Numbered from the stretch's first letter, positions 8,641-18,022 are shown. The stretch is 64,000 bases of DNA from Eutrophocola sp964503965 (GCA_964503965.1 CAZDCK010000009.1:1-64000); one strand, 5' to 3'. Program-made: numbers and translations. The notes: generated by a model not told the origin, from the sequence alone.

Positions 8641-9576
8641 ATGAGTTTTGATTTCTCCCTAATCCTTCTGATTTTTTCTGCAGTGACCGGCATCATCTGG
8701 CTGGCAGATATTCTTCTGTTCAGGAAACCACGAACATCCAGAGTCAGTGAATTTTTGAAAAGTAATGGTCTCAGTGAAGAGGATTTCAGTGGTTTTGTGC
8801 ATTACCTTCACACTGGTGAGGCTCCGGAGCATGCATTAAAAGGGGAGAATGCCCGCCCGGTTTTTGAGAACCAGAAACAACTTGAACAGGCCTTTGATCT
8901 TTACCAGGAACCTGTAGCCGTTGATTATGCGAAGTCATTTTTCCCGATCATTTTCGCTGTCCTGATTCTGCGTTCCTTCCTCTTTGAGCCTTTCCAGATT
9001 CCCACAGGATCGATGATCCCGACCCTCAACGTGGGAGACTTTATTGTCGTCAATAAGTATGCCTACGGCGTCAGACTACCCGTCGTTGGAACCAAAGTGG
9101 TGGATGTGGGTGAGCCAAAAAGAGGGGATGTCATGGTGTTTATTCCACCCCATGATCCCAATTACTATATCAAGCGTGTTATCGGTCTGCCTGGTGATCA
9201 TGTACGTTATGCCGATAAAACCATTTATATCAATGGAGAACCACTAAATCAGGAATATGTGGACTTCATCAACAACAGGCGCCCACCGGTGGTATATTCT
9301 CTGGAAGAGGTGGGAGGAATAACCCATGACATCTATACATCGCCATCGCCCTCTTATATAAGACCAGGTAACTGGCTATGGCCGGAAGGTCGGGTAATTC
9401 CCGAGGGGCATTATTTCATGATGGGTGATAACAGGGATAACAGCAGCGACAGCAGAGTATGGGGACCGGTTTCCGAGGATAAAATCGTGGGTAAGGCGGT
9501 CGCTGTATGGATGCACAAGGAGCCGGGATTAAATTTACCGAGCTTCAGCCAGAATCGCTTGATTGAAAATCCCTGA
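8641..9576 (+). CDS. lepB: Signal peptidase I
   Basis: The inner-membrane protease that removes signal peptides from Sec- and Tat-exported proteins. The Ser/Lys dyad is Ser124 (IPTGSMIPTL) and Lys178 (YYIKRVIGLPGD), and box E (GDNRDNSSDSR) is intact. N-terminal membrane segments lie at about residues 6-26 and 100-115, with a cytoplasmic linker between them. Length is 311 aa (E. coli 324). It lies between lepA and the small DUF4845 gene, the standard gammaproteobacterial order. Confidence 0.97.
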   Translation: MSFDFSLILLIFSAVTGIIWLADILLFRKPRTSRVSEFLKSNGLSEEDFSGFVHYLHTGEAPEHALKGENARPVFENQKQLEQAFDLYQEPVAVDYAKSFFPIIFAVLILRSFLFEPFQIPTGSMIPTLNVGDFIVVNKYAYGVRLPVVGTKVVDVGEPKRGDVMVFIPPHDPNYYIKRVIGLPGDHVRYADKTIYINGEPLNQEYVDFINNRRPPVVYSLEEVGGITHDIYTSPSPSYIRPGNWLWPEGRVIPEGHYFMMGDNRDNSSDSRVWGPVSEDKIVGKAVAVWMHKEPGLNLPSFSQNRLIENP

Positions 9577-9605
9577 TAAGTTTTGATGCAGGAGTGAGCT
9601 TGAAA

Positions 9606-9974
9606 ATGACGTCACAACGACCCAGAAAGCAGGAGGGGGCTTCACTTTATGCCCTTATCATCGTAATGACCTTGTTGGGTATTGTGATCCTGATGGGGTT
9701 GAAAATCTCTCCTGCCTACATCGATAACCAGACTGTCACCAATGTGCTTCGTAACCTGTCTGAAAATGAGGAGTTGCAAGGGATGCCTCTGCGTGAAATC
9801 CGTGCAAGGGTCACCAGAACCATGCAGGCCAATGGGGCAAGCATTCCCAGCGATTCTATTGATCAGGTCGAAATAAACGGAGTTGATTATATTGTTATCG
9901 AGTATGAGACCCGTGTCCCCATGTTCTGGAACATTGATGCGGTCGTGAAATTTGATCAACGCTTTGAGAAATAG
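9606..9974 (+). CDS. DUF4845 family membrane-anchored protein
   Basis: A conserved small protein found between lepB and rnc in many gammaproteobacteria, with no established function. It has a basic N-terminus (TSQRPRKQEG), one pilin-like hydrophobic segment (ASLYALIIVMTLLGIVILMG) and a periplasmic alpha/beta domain of about 85 residues. Start choice is uncertain: an AGGAG at 9590-9594 favours TTG 9600 by spacing (5 nt), ATG 9606 by codon, and GTG 9594 overlaps the ribosome-binding site. Its stop TAG overlaps the rnc GTG start, indicating translational coupling. Confidence 0.85.
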   Translation: MTSQRPRKQEGASLYALIIVMTLLGIVILMGLKISPAYIDNQTVTNVLRNLSENEELQGMPLREIRARVTRTMQANGASIPSDSIDQVEINGVDYIVIEYETRVPMFWNIDAVVKFDQRFEK

Positions 9975-10636
9975 TGGCTTCTGATATTCCCTCACTAGAC
10001 TATACCTTCACCAATGACGCCCTGTTAAAACTGGCACTAAGCCACTGCAGCAGCGGTCAGGATAACAATGAGCGTCTGGAGTTTTTTGGTGACTCAATTC
10101 TTGGCTTTGTGATTGCTGAAGAATTGTTTCGCCGTTTCCCAGAGGCTCGCGAGGGACAGTTAAGCCGTTTACGGGCAGACCTGGTTCAACGTGGCACTCT
10201 TGCTGAATTGGCCAGGGAACTTAAAATCGGACCGGCTCTGCGCCTGGGATCCGGAGAGCTCAAGTCCGGTGGACCTGACCGTGATTCCATACTGGCCGAT
10301 GCATTGGAAGCCGTGATTTCCGCTATTTACCTTGATGCGGGACTTGAGGAGTGTCGGAATATTGTTCTGGGCTGGTTTGCCGGCAGACTTGAAAGTCTTG
10401 ATCTGGATGCCCAGACCAAGGATGCGAAAACACGGCTGCAGGAGTACCTGCAGGCAAATAAAATTGCTCTCCCTGACTATGAAGTCCTGGAAGTGGCTGG
10501 CAAGGATCACCAGCAGACCTTCGCGGTGCTTTGTCGTATAGAGCTCCTTTCCGAGCCAGTCACAGGTCATGGGTCAACGCGCCGAGAGGCAGAACAGGAA
10601 GCGGCCACCGCTGTTCTCAAGGCCCTGGATCTCTAG
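9974..10636 (+). CDS. rnc: Ribonuclease III
   Basis: A double-strand-specific endoribonuclease for rRNA processing and mRNA turnover. The catalytic signature NNERLEFFGDSILGF is at about residues 31-45, the second acidic site DALEAVISAIYLD near 114, and a C-terminal double-stranded-RNA-binding domain (TKDAKTRLQEYLQ to the end) is complete. Length is 220 aa. The start is GTG at 9974, sharing bases with the stop of the upstream DUF4845 gene. It is followed by era, as in most proteobacteria. Confidence 0.96.
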   Translation: MASDIPSLDYTFTNDALLKLALSHCSSGQDNNERLEFFGDSILGFVIAEELFRRFPEAREGQLSRLRADLVQRGTLAELARELKIGPALRLGSGELKSGGPDRDSILADALEAVISAIYLDAGLEECRNIVLGWFAGRLESLDLDAQTKDAKTRLQEYLQANKIALPDYEVLEVAGKDHQQTFAVLCRIELLSEPVTGHGSTRREAEQEAATAVLKALDL

Positions 10637-10691
10637 TCCCACTTTCCAAGCCGGGACTACGGATAACTTGAAAGGCTGTTATCATGCGCCA

Positions 10692-11621
10692 ATGACTTCT
10701 GATTCTCCTGACTCCAAAACTACTCTCACCCACTGTGGCCTGGTCGCCCTGGTAGGCAAGCCTAATGTGGGTAAGTCCACTCTTCTGAATTACATGATTG
10801 GGCAAAAGCTCAGTATTACCTCACGCAAGCCCCAGACAACACGACACCGGATTCTCGGCATCAAGACCCATGAGAATAATCAAATGATTTTCGTGGACAC
10901 GCCGGGGGTTCACAGCGGCCAGAACAAGGCTATCAACCGGTATATGAACAAGACCGTGCAGGGAGTCATCAGGGATGTAGACCTTATACTGTTTATTGTT
11001 GACCGGGTGAAATGGACAGAAGAGGATGAACTGGTCCTCCAGCAGTTACAGAATAATCAGGCACCGGTGTTTCTGGTTATCAACAAGATCGATCTGGTAG
11101 AAAACAAGGAAACGCTCCTGCCATTTATCGAAGCACTGGAAGGGCGTTATCCCTTTAAAGAAATATTCCCCTTGTCTGCCCTGAGGCAACATAATATCGA
11201 CGCCCTGGAATCAGCTATCATCAAACATCTGCCTGAAGGGGATTTTTATTACCCGGATGACCAACTCACTGATAAAAATGCGCGTTTCCTGGCGGCGGAA
11301 TTCATCCGTGAAAAGATAACCCGCCAGATTGGTGATGAATTACCCTACGAAACAACCGTTGAAATAGAAGAGTTCAAACAGGAAGGAAAGACAGTTCATA
11401 TCAGTGCCCTCATTCTTGTAGAGAAGTCCGGACAGAAGAAAATCATCATTGGTGACAAGGGTAGTCGCCTTAAATTGATAGGTACCGAAGCACGGAAGGA
11501 ACTTGAGCAGCTGCTTGGTACTAAAATCATGCTGAACCTGTGGGTCAAGGTGAAGAGAGGCTGGTCAGATGATGAAAGAGCCCTGAAGAGTCTGGGCTAT
11601 GATGATATGTTCCAGGGATAA
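10692..11621 (+). CDS. era: GTPase Era
   Basis: An essential GTPase that binds the 3' end of 16S rRNA and supports 30S assembly. G1 GKPNVGKST is at residues 22-30, with G3 DTPG and G4 NKID following. The C-terminal KH domain contains the expected VEKSGQKKIIIGDKGSRLK region. The frame is open to 10569, but ATG 10692 gives a 309-aa protein matching the family N-terminus, whereas the longer form would overlap rnc. Confidence 0.96.
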   Translation: MTSDSPDSKTTLTHCGLVALVGKPNVGKSTLLNYMIGQKLSITSRKPQTTRHRILGIKTHENNQMIFVDTPGVHSGQNKAINRYMNKTVQGVIRDVDLILFIVDRVKWTEEDELVLQQLQNNQAPVFLVINKIDLVENKETLLPFIEALEGRYPFKEIFPLSALRQHNIDALESAIIKHLPEGDFYYPDDQLTDKNARFLAAEFIREKITRQIGDELPYETTVEIEEFKQEGKTVHISALILVEKSGQKKIIIGDKGSRLKLIGTEARKELEQLLGTKIMLNLWVKVKRGWSDDERALKSLGYDDMFQG

Positions 11622-11661
11622 ATGAATCTGAATGTAATTTTAAGATCAGGCAGGCGCTGTT

Positions 11662-12390
11662 TTGGCAACACATATTGAATTACAGCCGGCCTATCTGCTT
11701 CATAGCAGGCCATTTCGCGACAACAGCTTTCTTCTGGACTTTATTACTCCTGATTACGGCCGTCTCGGTGCTGTTTCAAGAGGAGGACGAAGTGCCGGTT
11801 CAAAATCCAGGGGGCTTTTGCAACCTTTCATCCCTGTGCAAATTTCACTGGCTGGGAAAAGTGAACTGAAAACCCTGAAAACCATTGAAGTGCGCCAGGC
11901 TTTACCTGTCTTGCATGGTGAGCGGCTTTTCAGTGCCATGTACATGAATGAGTTGATTGTAAGGTTGTTTCAAAGCCATGAAGCGGATCCAGGTTTTTTT
12001 CATGAATACGAACAAGCCCTGGAAAGCCTGGCTGCCAGGCAGGAGCCTGAGCCTGTTCTCAGGAGCTTTGAGCTGTCCTTGCTGGATACACTTGGATACG
12101 GCGTTGATTTCACGGCGGAAGCTGATACTGCACTCGATATCGATCCCCGGGCCTGGTACTACTTCCAGACAGAAAACGGATTCATTAAAGTCCAGAATCC
12201 TGATGCAGTCGTAGAATCACAGAATAAAGGGCATAGCGTTTTCAGGGGAGATCATTTGTTGAATATTCATGAACGAAATTTTCAGGATGTCCAGACCCGA
12301 AAGACAGCGAAGTCGGTACTGCGGGGAATTCTCAACAGCCATCTTGGCTCCAGGCCACTTGGCAGTCGCTCCCTGTTTTCAAGAAAGTGA
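11662..12390 (+). CDS. recO: DNA repair protein RecO
   Basis: A RecFOR-pathway mediator that helps load RecA onto SSB-coated single-stranded DNA. The N-terminal OB-fold is recognisable (QPAYLLHSRPFRDNSFLLDF, then YGRLGAVSRGGR), followed by the helical RecO C-terminal region. Length is 242 aa. The start is TTG at 11662. It follows era directly; the pdxJ and acpS genes that often come next in gammaproteobacteria are absent here and cysM follows instead. Confidence 0.93.
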   Translation: MATHIELQPAYLLHSRPFRDNSFLLDFITPDYGRLGAVSRGGRSAGSKSRGLLQPFIPVQISLAGKSELKTLKTIEVRQALPVLHGERLFSAMYMNELIVRLFQSHEADPGFFHEYEQALESLAARQEPEPVLRSFELSLLDTLGYGVDFTAEADTALDIDPRAWYYFQTENGFIKVQNPDAVVESQNKGHSVFRGDHLLNIHERNFQDVQTRKTAKSVLRGILNSHLGSRPLGSRSLFSRK

Positions 12391-12453
12391 ATACCGATTG
12401 GGTTTTATTGCCTGCAAAGGATAAAATGCCGTGCTTTCAATCCTGACATTTCC

Positions 12454-13362
12454 ATGCCTGACATGAACTACCCAACCATTGAAGATACCGTAGGCAACAC
12501 ACCCCTGGTTCGCCTGCAAAGACTGCCTGGAGATACCACGAACACTATCCTGGTGAAGCTTGAGGGTAATAATCCCGCAGGCTCCGTCAAGGACCGTCCG
12601 GTGTTGAGCATGATCAGCAAGGCAGAGGCCAGGGGTGACATTTCTCCCGGTGATACGCTGATTGAAGCTACCAGTGGTAATACAGGTATCGCCCTGGCCA
12701 TGGTCGCCGCCATCAAGGGCTACCGTATGATTCTGATCATGCCTGATAGCTCAACGCAGGAACGCAAGGATTCAATGACGGCCTATGGTGCGCAACTGAT
12801 TGAAGTGACGGCGGAGGAAGGCATGGAGGGTGCAAGGGACCTGGCAAAGAAAATGGAAGCTGAAGGCAAGGGTAAAGTTCTTGACCAGTTTGGCAATCCG
12901 GACAACTTTGCTGCACACATTGAACATACGGGCCCTGAAATCTGGCGGGATACCGGTGGTGAGGTTACCCACTTTATCAGTTCCATGGGGACGACGGGTA
13001 CAATCATGGGAGTAAGTCGTTTCCTGAAAGAGCAGAATCAGGATGTCCAGATTATCGGCCTGCAGCCTGGAGAAGGGGCCAAGATTCCAGGAATCCGGCG
13101 TTGGCCATCAGAGTATCTCCCCGGTATTTTTGATAAGGACCGGGTAGACCGTATTATCGATATTCGCCAGGAAGATGCAGAGAACACGATGCGGGCACTG
13201 GCCCGGAAAGAGGGTATCTGCTGTGGAGTTTCATCAGGTGGAGCTGTGTTTGCCGCATTGCAACTGAGCAGGGAAGTCGAGAATGCGGTTATTGTGGCCA
13301 TTATTTGTGACCGGGGGGATCGTTATCTTTCCTCGGGTTTGTTCAATACCGGACAGGATTGA
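12454..13362 (+). CDS. cysM: Cysteine synthase B (O-acetylserine sulfhydrylase)
   Basis: A PLP enzyme that makes cysteine from O-acetylserine and sulfide or thiosulfate. The PLP lysine is Lys46 in NPAGSVKDR, the phosphate-binding SSMGTTGTIMG loop is near residue 175, and the CysM-type GLQPGEGAKIPGIRRWP stretch distinguishes it from CysK. At 302 aa it is full length, with strong similarity to the E. coli enzyme throughout. It is followed after 12 nt by rlmD, the Pseudomonas order. Confidence 0.96.
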   Translation: MPDMNYPTIEDTVGNTPLVRLQRLPGDTTNTILVKLEGNNPAGSVKDRPVLSMISKAEARGDISPGDTLIEATSGNTGIALAMVAAIKGYRMILIMPDSSTQERKDSMTAYGAQLIEVTAEEGMEGARDLAKKMEAEGKGKVLDQFGNPDNFAAHIEHTGPEIWRDTGGEVTHFISSMGTTGTIMGVSRFLKEQNQDVQIIGLQPGEGAKIPGIRRWPSEYLPGIFDKDRVDRIIDIRQEDAENTMRALARKEGICCGVSSGGAVFAALQLSREVENAVIVAIICDRGDRYLSSGLFNTGQD

Positions 13363-13374
13363 CTGATTACCCCC

Positions 13375-14727
13375 ATGAGACGACGTAGACGGAAAAAGTT
13401 ACCGACAGAACCGATTGCCCTGGATATAGAAAAACTCAGTCATGAAGGCAGGGGAATTGCTCACCACGAAGGCAAGGTTGTGTTTGTTGAAGGGGCTTTG
13501 GTAGGGGAAAAGGTCGAAGCTGTATTGACTTCACGTCGGGACAGCTACGATGAGGCGCGTGTTCAGACCGTGCTTTCATCCTCACCAGCCAGGGTAGAGC
13601 CGCCCTGCCAGTTTTACTCAATGTGCGGTGGATGCAGTCTTCAGCACCTGGAAGCGCAAGCGCAGATTACCTTCAAACAGAACATGTTGTTTGAAAAGCT
13701 GACCCATGCGGTTGGCCACGCTGAGTATGAAAAAGTTGCACCAATGACGGGTCCTGTTCTTGGCTACAGACGCAAGGCCAGGTTGGCAGTACGTTATGTT
13801 CATAAAAAAGAACAGGTGCTGGTGGGGTTCCGAGAAAAGCATTCAACTTTCATTACTCACATGGATCATTGCGAAGTACTTGATGAAAGAATTGCAGGGC
13901 TTTTGCCAGAATTACCGGGACTGATTGGTGGCTTGACCACTTTCCGAGCCATCCCCCAGATTGAAGTGGCAGCCGGGGATCCAGAGCTGGAAGGAGTGAC
14001 ATTTGCACTCATTTTCAGGCACCTGGAGCCATTGCCTGAGAGGGATGTTCAGAGTCTGCTGGATTTTGCCAGGGAAAAGTCATTTGCCCTGTATCTGCAG
14101 CCAGGCGGCATGGAGACTGTTCATAAAGTGTTTCCAATGGAAGGAATTGATCGCCTGTATTACCGCTTGCCTGAATTTGACCTTACTCTTGGTTTTCATC
14201 CAACGGATTTTACGCAGGTTAATGCACAGATAAACCGCCAGATGATTTCAAAAACGATGGAATTACTGGATTTACAGCCTGAGGACAGTGTGCTCGATCT
14301 GTTTTGTGGCCTGGGAAATTTCACGTTGCCCGTTGCCCGTCACTGTAAACAGGTAATCGGGATTGAAGGGTCCGAGACGATGGTGGAGCGGGGTAGTGAG
14401 AATGCCAGGGCAAATGGCCTGACCAATACCAGCTTTTATGCGGCCGACCTGGCTCAGCCCCTGACCAGTGCAGAATGGATCAAGCAGGATTACAACAAGG
14501 TTATTCTGGATCCGCCCCGGTCAGGAGCGACAGAAATCCTGCCCGAAATTGTAAAACTCGCCCCTGAGAGAATTGTCTATATCTCCTGTAACCCCGCTAC
14601 CCTTGCGCGTGATGCCGCTTTCCTGGAAGAGCATGGCTATAGCATGTTTTGTGCCGGGGCCATGGATATGTTTCCCCAGACAGCCCATGTAGAGTCCATG
14701 GCCATGTTCAAAAAGGTGTCGGGATAA
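13375..14727 (+). CDS. rlmD: 23S rRNA (uracil-1939-C5)-methyltransferase RlmD
   Basis: A SAM-dependent methyltransferase that modifies U1939 of 23S rRNA. After a very basic N-terminus comes a TRAM domain (about 13-70), then 4Fe-4S ligands Cys78, Cys84, Cys87 and Cys166, the SAM motif DLFCGLGNFTLP, and the catalytic cysteine in YISCNPATLARD. Length is 450 aa (E. coli 433). In Pseudomonas relA lies between this gene and mazG; here mazG follows directly. Confidence 0.95.
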   Translation: MRRRRRKKLPTEPIALDIEKLSHEGRGIAHHEGKVVFVEGALVGEKVEAVLTSRRDSYDEARVQTVLSSSPARVEPPCQFYSMCGGCSLQHLEAQAQITFKQNMLFEKLTHAVGHAEYEKVAPMTGPVLGYRRKARLAVRYVHKKEQVLVGFREKHSTFITHMDHCEVLDERIAGLLPELPGLIGGLTTFRAIPQIEVAAGDPELEGVTFALIFRHLEPLPERDVQSLLDFAREKSFALYLQPGGMETVHKVFPMEGIDRLYYRLPEFDLTLGFHPTDFTQVNAQINRQMISKTMELLDLQPEDSVLDLFCGLGNFTLPVARHCKQVIGIEGSETMVERGSENARANGLTNTSFYAADLAQPLTSAEWIKQDYNKVILDPPRSGATEILPEIVKLAPERIVYISCNPATLARDAAFLEEHGYSMFCAGAMDMFPQTAHVESMAMFKKVSG

Positions 14728-14751
14728 TCACCTGAGCCCAAGGAGAGACCC

Positions 14752-15576
14752 ATTAAAATTGAAGATCTTCTGACCATTATGTCTATGCTAAGGGATCCGG
14801 AGCACGGATGTCCTTGGGACCGCAAGCAGACATTCCATACCATTGCCTCCCATACCCTCGAAGAGGTGTATGAAGTAGTCGATACAATTGAGAGAAACGA
14901 TTATGACCATCTGGCCAATGAGTTAGGTGATCTGCTATTCCAGATCGTTTTCTATGCCCAGTTGGGCAAGGAGTCCGGTTACTTTGATTTCGAAGATATT
15001 GTTGAAGAAATAGGCAGAAAATTACTAACGCGCCATCCTCATGTTTTTCCGCAGGCGACAATGGAAAGTTTTGGTTCACAGGCGCGTTTGAGCCCTGAGC
15101 AGGTTGAACAGACCTGGGAAAAAATCAAGCAGGCTGAGCGTGACAGCAAGGGGTATACAGACCAAAGTGTTCTTGCAGATGTACCGGCTGCCCTACCTGG
15201 ATTAACCAGGGCGCGTAAAGTACAGAAAAGGGCTGCTTCTATTGGCTTTGACTGGCCAGAAACATCAGGTGTTCTGGAAAAAATCAGGGAAGAGTTCGAG
15301 GAACTGGCAGAAGTCATTGAAACAAGCAACCAGGATGGTATTGAAGATGAGCTGGGAGATCTGTTTTTTAGTCTCGTCAACCTATCAAGGCATGTCGATG
15401 TTGAGCCTGAACGCTGCCTGCGCCGTGCAACAAATAAGTTTGAAGATCGTTTTCGCGCCTTGGAGGAACAGGTAGAAAAAGATGGAGAAACGATCCATAC
15501 CCTTTCCATAGAAGAACTTGAAGAACGTTGGCAGGCAATTAAACAGGATAAAAAGGAAAGTGAGCTTAATAACTAG
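14752..15576 (+). CDS. mazG: Nucleoside triphosphate pyrophosphohydrolase MazG, probable ATT start
   Basis: A housekeeping NTP pyrophosphohydrolase that lowers non-canonical NTPs and influences (p)ppGpp pools. Two MazG domains are present; the first contains ETLEE-type residues (SHTLEEVYEVVD, then ELGDLLFQIVFYAQ) and the second EEFEELAEVIE with ELGDLFFSLVNLSRH. The first ATG is 14779, but family homology (LLTIM-x2-LRDPE-x-GCPWD) extends upstream of it to an ATT at 14752 (I-K-I-E-D-L-L-T-I). That ATT lies 5 nt after an AAGGAGA ribosome-binding site, and no ATG, GTG or TTG occurs between the previous in-frame stop (14725) and 14779. With ATT the protein is 274 aa; with ATG it is 265 aa. Confidence 0.9.
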   Translation: MKIEDLLTIMSMLRDPEHGCPWDRKQTFHTIASHTLEEVYEVVDTIERNDYDHLANELGDLLFQIVFYAQLGKESGYFDFEDIVEEIGRKLLTRHPHVFPQATMESFGSQARLSPEQVEQTWEKIKQAERDSKGYTDQSVLADVPAALPGLTRARKVQKRAASIGFDWPETSGVLEKIREEFEELAEVIETSNQDGIEDELGDLFFSLVNLSRHVDVEPERCLRRATNKFEDRFRALEEQVEKDGETIHTLSIEELEERWQAIKQDKKESELNN

Positions 15577-15650
15577 GCAGCAACCCTGTACTATTATAAC
15601 TATCTAAAAAAAACATCAATATTACACCCCCAGAATCTGGAGAAAACACA

Positions 15651-16301
15651 ATGCAAATGATCCTCTTGGGCGCTCCTGGTGCCGGTAAAGGTACCCAGGC
15701 CAAATTCCTGACTGAAACGTACGGTATACCGCAAATTTCAACCGGTGATATGTTACGTGCAGCAGTCAAGGCGGGGAGTGAAATTGGTCTGAAGGCAAAA
15801 TCTGTTATGGAGAGTGGTGGGCTCGTCACGGATGAGATCATCATAGCCCTGGTAAAAGAACGTATTACCGAGAATGACTGTAAAAATGGCTTTTTATTTG
15901 ATGGGTTTCCCCGCACCATTCCACAGGCAGAAGCCATGCGGGATGCTGGCGTAAATATTGATGTCGTACTGGAAATTGATGTGCCAGATGAAGAGATTGT
16001 AAAACGACTCAGTGGGCGACGTGTCCATATGGAATCAGGGCGTGTTTATCATATTGAATTCAATCCACCTGCAGAAGAAGGCAAGGACGATGAAACGGGT
16101 GAACCACTCATTCAAAGGGATGATGACAAGGAAGAAACCGTGCGAAAAAGGTTGTCAGTCTATCATGAGCAGACTAAACCATTAGTAGATTTTTACCAGG
16201 ATATTGAGAAAAACTACGGAGGAGTAAGGTTTGTAAAAATTAATGGCATTGGCTCAATAGAGAATATCGTAGCTGATATCAAGGCATCACTTGGTTTGTA
16301 A
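15651..16301 (+). CDS. adk: Adenylate kinase
   Basis: Interconverts ATP + AMP and 2 ADP in the cytoplasm. The P-loop GAPGAGKGT is at residues 7-15, the NMP-binding motif (STGDMLRAAV) and DGFPRT follow, and the long LID domain of the gram-negative type, without zinc cysteines, is complete. At 216 aa it is close to E. coli (214). A GGAG ribosome-binding site precedes the ATG. In Pseudomonas adk also neighbours tsaB; here a histone-like gene is inserted between them. Confidence 0.97.
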   Translation: MQMILLGAPGAGKGTQAKFLTETYGIPQISTGDMLRAAVKAGSEIGLKAKSVMESGGLVTDEIIIALVKERITENDCKNGFLFDGFPRTIPQAEAMRDAGVNIDVVLEIDVPDEEIVKRLSGRRVHMESGRVYHIEFNPPAEEGKDDETGEPLIQRDDDKEETVRKRLSVYHEQTKPLVDFYQDIEKNYGGVRFVKINGIGSIENIVADIKASLGL

Positions 16302-16544
16302 TCGCAAGATTTCAGGAAGCTGTTTTTTTTTCGCGGTATACAGGCATTTATTTTTTCAGGACGATATTTTTTAGTAAATTGCCGGAATTTATTCGGAAAT
16401 TTACTGGTAAATTTTTAAGAAAAATCAAGGTGCTAAACTATATAAATAAAAAATTTTATGATATGTTGTGACGTGAAAGTTGAGACAAATTGAAGTTACA
16501 TTAAATCAGGTCGTTAACTTTTATTTTTATTAGGAGAAAAAAAT
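16302..16544. other. A/T-rich intergenic region upstream of the histone-like gene
   Basis: No gene seen. A T9 run follows the adk end at 16322-16330 without a clear stem. An AT-only hairpin (AAATTTA/TAAATTT, 16397-16414) is followed by Ts. TATA-rich sequence at about 16436-16465 and a good TAGGAG site at 16530-16535 precede the next ATG, so a promoter is likely here, but no confident -35/-10 pair was found. Confidence 0.5.
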
Positions 16545-17986
16545 ATGGCTACTGCCAAAGCGAAAAAAAAAGCAGTAAGTGCAGCTTCTAATGAAGCCGC
16601 CACTAAACCGACTAAACGACGTGCAGTTTCAGCAACATCAAAAGCTAAATCTGCGTTGAGTAAAGCGCAAAGGGAAGTGACCAAACAGTCAAAGGCCCTG
16701 AGCACTGCCAGAAAAAAAGTCAGTATTGCTTCAACAAAAAAAGCAGCAGCATCCGCAAAAGCAGCAGTCAGAAAATCCACCACTAAATTAAACTCTGCCA
16801 AAAACAAGGTCCTCAAAGCAAAACAGAGTATGGCTAAAGCTCAGGCTGCTGATGCCGCAAAAGCAAAAGTTGCTGAACAGGCAAAAGCAGTAGCCTCCTA
16901 TAAAAACACCCTTAAAAAGAAATCGGCCCAGGATTTAAAGAAAGCGCTTAAGAAGTTTGAAGCTTCATGGACTAAAAAGCGTGCCAAGGCAGATGCCAAA
17001 AAACTGGCTGCCAAGTTGAAGAAAGAAGCGGCCAAGGCTGTAGCAGCGAAGAAAAAAGCCGAATCCAAGGCCAAAGCTGTTGCGAAAAAGCTTGAAGCCA
17101 AGGCTAAAGCAGCTGCAAGAAAAGCTGCTGCAAAGGAAAAGGCCAATGCCAAGGCAGCAGCAAAGAAAAAAGCGACCAAGAAAAAAGTAGCTAAAAAAGC
17201 AACCAAGAAAAAGGTAGCGAAGAAGAAAGTCCCTAAAAAGGCGACCAAGAAGAAAGTGGCGAAAAAGAAAGTTGTTAAAAAGGCAAAGAAGGTGGCCGCT
17301 AAACGAAAGACAGTGGCCAAAAAAGTTGCCAAAAAGGCTGCCAAGAAGAAGGTCACTAAAAAAGCCGCCAAGAAAAAGGTAGCGAAGAAGAAGGTCGCCA
17401 AAAAGGCCGTCAAGAAGAAAGTAGCGAAGAAGAAGGTTGCAAAAAAGGCTGCCAAGAAAAAAGTAGCGAAGAAGACGGTTGCTAAAAAGGCTGCCAAGAA
17501 AAAGGTAGCGAAGAAGGTCGCCAAGAAGGCCGCCAAGAAAAAGGTAGCAAAGAAGAAAGTCGCCAAGAAGGCCGCCAAGAAAAAGGTAGCAAAGAAGGTC
17601 GCCAAGAAGGCCGCCANNNNNNNNNNNNNNNNNNNNNNNNNNNNNNNNNNNNNNNNNNNNNNNNNNNNNNNNNNNNNNNNNNNNNNNNNNNNNNNNNNNN
17701 NNNNNNNNNNNNNNNNAAGGTAGCGAAGAAGAAAGTCGCTAAAAAAGCCGCCAAGAAGGCCGCCAAGAAAAAGGTAGCGAAGAAGAAAGTCGCTAAAAAA
17801 GCCGCCAAGAAGAAGGTAGCAAAAAAGAAAGTCGCCAAAAAGGCCGCTAAGAAGAAGGTGGCGAAGAAGAAAGCCCCTAAAAAAGCAGTCAAGAAGAAAG
17901 TGGCGAAGAAGAAAGTCGCTAAAAAAGCGGTCAAGAAGAAAGTAGCGAAGAAGAAAGTCGCTAAGAAGGCCACTAAAAAGAAATAG
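16545..17986 (+). CDS. Lys/Ala-rich histone H1-like (AlgP-type) protein, interrupted by an assembly gap
   Basis: A highly basic DNA-binding-type protein. The first 140 residues are an alanine/lysine/serine-rich helical region, then repeats of the form KKVAKKKVAKKAA run to the stop at 17984-17986. Similar repeats occur in AlgP/AlgR3, PhaF-type and H1-like bacterial proteins. The 100-N gap (17617-17716) lies inside the repeats; the frame left of it and the 90 codons right of it agree only if the real missing length is 2 mod 3, so 100 is a placeholder. Repeat number, and hence true length, is unknown. Nucleoid or regulatory function is inferred from composition only. Confidence 0.8.
17617..17716. 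other. Scaffold gap of 100 N
   Basis: Exactly 100 N, the usual placeholder for an unknown-size gap. It falls in near-identical lysine/alanine codon repeats, which explains why the assembly broke here. Confidence 0.99.
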
Positions 17987-17994
17987 TCCAGAGT

Positions 17995-18022
17995 AAGCCC
18001 GGGGTTTTCCCCGGGCTTTTTT
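17995..18022 (+). terminator. Strong rho-independent terminator of the histone-like gene
   Basis: AAGCCCGGGG (17995-18004), a TTTT loop and CCCCGGGCTT (18009-18018) form a perfect 10-bp stem followed by Ts to 18022. It lies 8 nt after the stop codon. Confidence 0.92.
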
